Source: Rhodobacteraceae bacterium HLUCCA08
GTDB taxonomy: Bacteria; Pseudomonadota; Alphaproteobacteria; Rhodobacterales; Rhodobacteraceae
Length of the DNA stretch: 64,000 nt
Assembly: GCA_001314655.1 (NCBI GenBank)
Contig: LJSF01000006.1
Coordinates: forward strand, 1-64,000
Reading direction: 5' to 3'
The number at the start of each line of letters is the position of its first letter. Position 1 is the first letter of the stretch. Made by a program: the position numbers and the translations under genes. Positions 62,468 through 64,000 of the stretch are shown here, one piece after another. The notes beneath the pieces were generated by a model. It was not told the DNA's origin. It made no database searches and saw only the letters and a list, made by a program, of their open reading frames with translations.

Positions 62468-63979
62468 ATGCTGGATCTGACCTATGACACCCCGAAACCC
62501 AAGGTGATCGCCGGCGCGACCGGGGATTGGGAACTGGTGATCGGGATGGAGGTCCATGCCCAGGTCAGTTCCCGGGCCAAGCTGTTTTCCGGCGCCTCGA
62601 CGCAATTCGGGGCCGAGCCGAACAGCAATGTCGCCTTCGTCGATGCCGGCATGCCCGGGATGCTGCCGGTGATCAACGAGGGCTGCGTGGCGCTGGCGGT
62701 CAGGACGGGGTTGGGCCTGAAGGCCGAAATCAACCTGAAATCCGCCTTCGATCGCAAGAATTACTTCTACCCCGACCTGCCCCAGGGCTACCAGATTTCC
62801 CAGCTCTATCATCCGATTGTCGGCGAAGGCGAAGTGCTGGTCGAACTCGGCGACGGCACCGCGCGGCGGGTGCGGATCGAACGGATCCACCTGGAACAGG
62901 ATGCCGGCAAGTCGATCCATGACATGGACCCGGCGATGTCCTTTGTCGACCTGAACCGCACCGGCGTCGCGCTGATGGAAATCGTCAGCCGCCCCGATAT
63001 CCGCGGCCCCGAAGAGGCCGCCGCCTATGTCACCAAGCTGCGGCAGATCCTGCGCTACCTGGGCACCTGCGACGGCAACATGCAGAACGGCAACCTGCGG
63101 GCCGATGTGAACGTGTCCGTCTGCCGCCCCGGCCAATACGAGAAATATCAGGAAACGCAGGATTTTTCCCATCTGGGCACCCGCTGCGAGATCAAGAACA
63201 TGAACTCCATGCGGTTCATCCAGGCCGCGATCGACCACGAGGCCCGGCGCCAGATCGCGATCCTCGAGGATGGCGGCAGCGTCACCCAGGAAACCCGCCT
63301 GTATGATCCGGACAAGAACGAAACCCGGTCGATGCGCTCCAAGGAAGAGGCGCATGATTACCGTTATTTCCCCGATCCCGATCTGCTGCCGCTCGAGATC
63401 GAACAGGCCTGGGTCGACGACATCGCCGCGCAGCTGCCGGAACTGCCGGACGCCAAGAAGGCGCGGTTCATCGCCGACTTCGGGCTGAGCGATTACGATG
63501 CCTCCGTCCTGACCGCCGAGGCGGAAAACGCCGCCTATTTCGAAGCGGTCGCGGAAGGGCGTGATGGCAAGATGGCGGCCAATTGGGTGATCAACGAATT
63601 GTTCGGACGGCTCAAGAAGGAAGGCCATGACATCACCGAAACCCCGGTCGGCCCGGCCCAGCTGGGCGGGATCATCGAGCTGATTTCCAAGGGCGACATC
63701 AGCGGCAAGATCGCCAAGGACCTGTTCGAGATCGTCTATACCGAAGGCGGCGATCCCGCTGAAATCGTTGAAGAACGGGGCATGCGTCAGGTCACCGATA
63801 CCGGCGCGATCGAGGCCGCGGTGGACCAGGTGATCGCCGACAACCCGGCCCAGGTCGAAAAGGCCCGGGCCAATCCGAAGCTGGCCGGCTGGTTCGTCGG
63901 GCAGGTGATGAAGGCGACCGGCGGCAAGGCCAACCCCAAGGCGGTGAACGAGATCGTCAGCGCCAGGCTGGGGCTCTAG
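62468..63979 (+). CDS. gatB: Asp-tRNA(Asn)/Glu-tRNA(Gln) amidotransferase subunit B
   Basis: GatB (503 aa, complete) is the kinase-like subunit of the GatCAB complex. It converts misacylated Glu-tRNA(Gln), and Asp-tRNA(Asn) where formed, to the correct amide form. The N-terminal cradle domain has [37 protein letters not shown] and [11 protein letters not shown]. The YqeY-like tail domain (about residues 350-503) ends [22 protein letters not shown] lies six bases before the ATG. gatA and gatC are not in the window, as is usual in this group where gatB is unlinked. Confidence 0.98.
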   Translation: MLDLTYDTPKPKVIAGATGDWELVIGMEVHAQVSSRAKLFSGASTQFGAEPNSNVAFVDAGMPGMLPVINEGCVALAVRTGLGLKAEINLKSAFDRKNYFYPDLPQGYQISQLYHPIVGEGEVLVELGDGTARRVRIERIHLEQDAGKSIHDMDPAMSFVDLNRTGVALMEIVSRPDIRGPEEAAAYVTKLRQILRYLGTCDGNMQNGNLRADVNVSVCRPGQYEKYQETQDFSHLGTRCEIKNMNSMRFIQAAIDHEARRQIAILEDGGSVTQETRLYDPDKNETRSMRSKEEAHDYRYFPDPDLLPLEIEQAWVDDIAAQLPELPDAKKARFIADFGLSDYDASVLTAEAENAAYFEAVAEGRDGKMAANWVINELFGRLKKEGHDITETPVGPAQLGGIIELISKGDISGKIAKDLFEIVYTEGGDPAEIVEERGMRQVTDTGAIEAAVDQVIADNPAQVEKARANPKLAGWFVGQVMKATGGKANPKAVNEIVSARLGL

Positions 63980-64000
63980 AATCGCCTTGCGGTATCGCGT

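Overview
The window is very GC-rich and reads as chromosomal DNA of an alphaproteobacterium, most likely a member of the Rhodobacteraceae (Roseobacter/Rhodobacter group). The evidence is the family-typical block clpP-clpX-ridA-NDUFA12-mlaD-DUF2155 converging on aat next to accBC, an RTX protein ending in a Hint domain, pntAB, and a moaA/YihY neighbourhood. Genus and species cannot be fixed from the sequence alone. No rRNA, tRNA, CRISPR array, prophage or replication origin was seen. No gene-free stretch exceeds 300 bp; the longest are 36060-36338 and 46055-46322.

Layout. 1-2498: tail of an unknown gene, a small unknown protein, then accB-accC (malonyl-CoA synthesis). 2515-7597: a methyltransferase gene, aat, and the leftward clpP-clpX-ridA-NDUFA12-mlaD-DUF2155 run. 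7810-10126: a SulP transporter whose stop codon has been hit by an intact IS630-family element that uses a frameshifted transposase. 10196-18541: a leftward four-gene type I secretion locus made of an Ig-like repeat adhesin, a TolC-like lipoprotein, an ABC transporter and an HlyD adaptor. 18684-21643: YihY, a lipoprotein, moaA and a membrane protein. 21646-32297: a peptide/N-acyl amino acid scavenging region, with a leftward M20 deacylase, DAO oxidase, M20 amidohydrolase and methyltransferase opposite a rightward five-gene Opp/Dpp ABC transporter. 32485-41039: YeeE, DUF3422, ornithine decarboxylase, a hydroxyacid dehydrogenase, a pseudouridine synthase and pntAB. 41158-46054: a TetR-centred module (ICMT-like methyltransferase, MBL-fold protein, TetR, divergent IorAB-type molybdenum oxidase). 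46323-52846: a 2034-residue RTX/Hint protein and a small lipoprotein. 52911-56616: a class I glutamine-amidotransferase-like peptidase, a P450, DUF2256 and a photolyase. 56705-63979: pepN, three membrane-associated or envelope genes, an SLT transglycosylase and gatB.

The most interesting structures not explained by single genes are these. (1) Three copies of one operator geometry, TGACA-N14-TGTC(A/T), two in the tetR/ior divergent spacer and one in front of the MBL gene, make the 41-46 kb module a predicted TetR regulon. (2) A two-hairpin palindromic repeat family sits in the oppA-oppB spacer, in the adhesin-tolC spacer (one hairpin) and in frame inside pepN, where it adds about 25 residues; related hairpins lie in the ABC transporter linker. 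(3) An IS630 insertion exactly at the TA of the SulP stop codon exchanged TAG for TAA and left the gene intact. (4) The RTX protein carries a segment resembling the VHL beta domain and a C-terminal Hint domain. (5) An MBL-fold protein has lost most of the HxHxDH metal motif.
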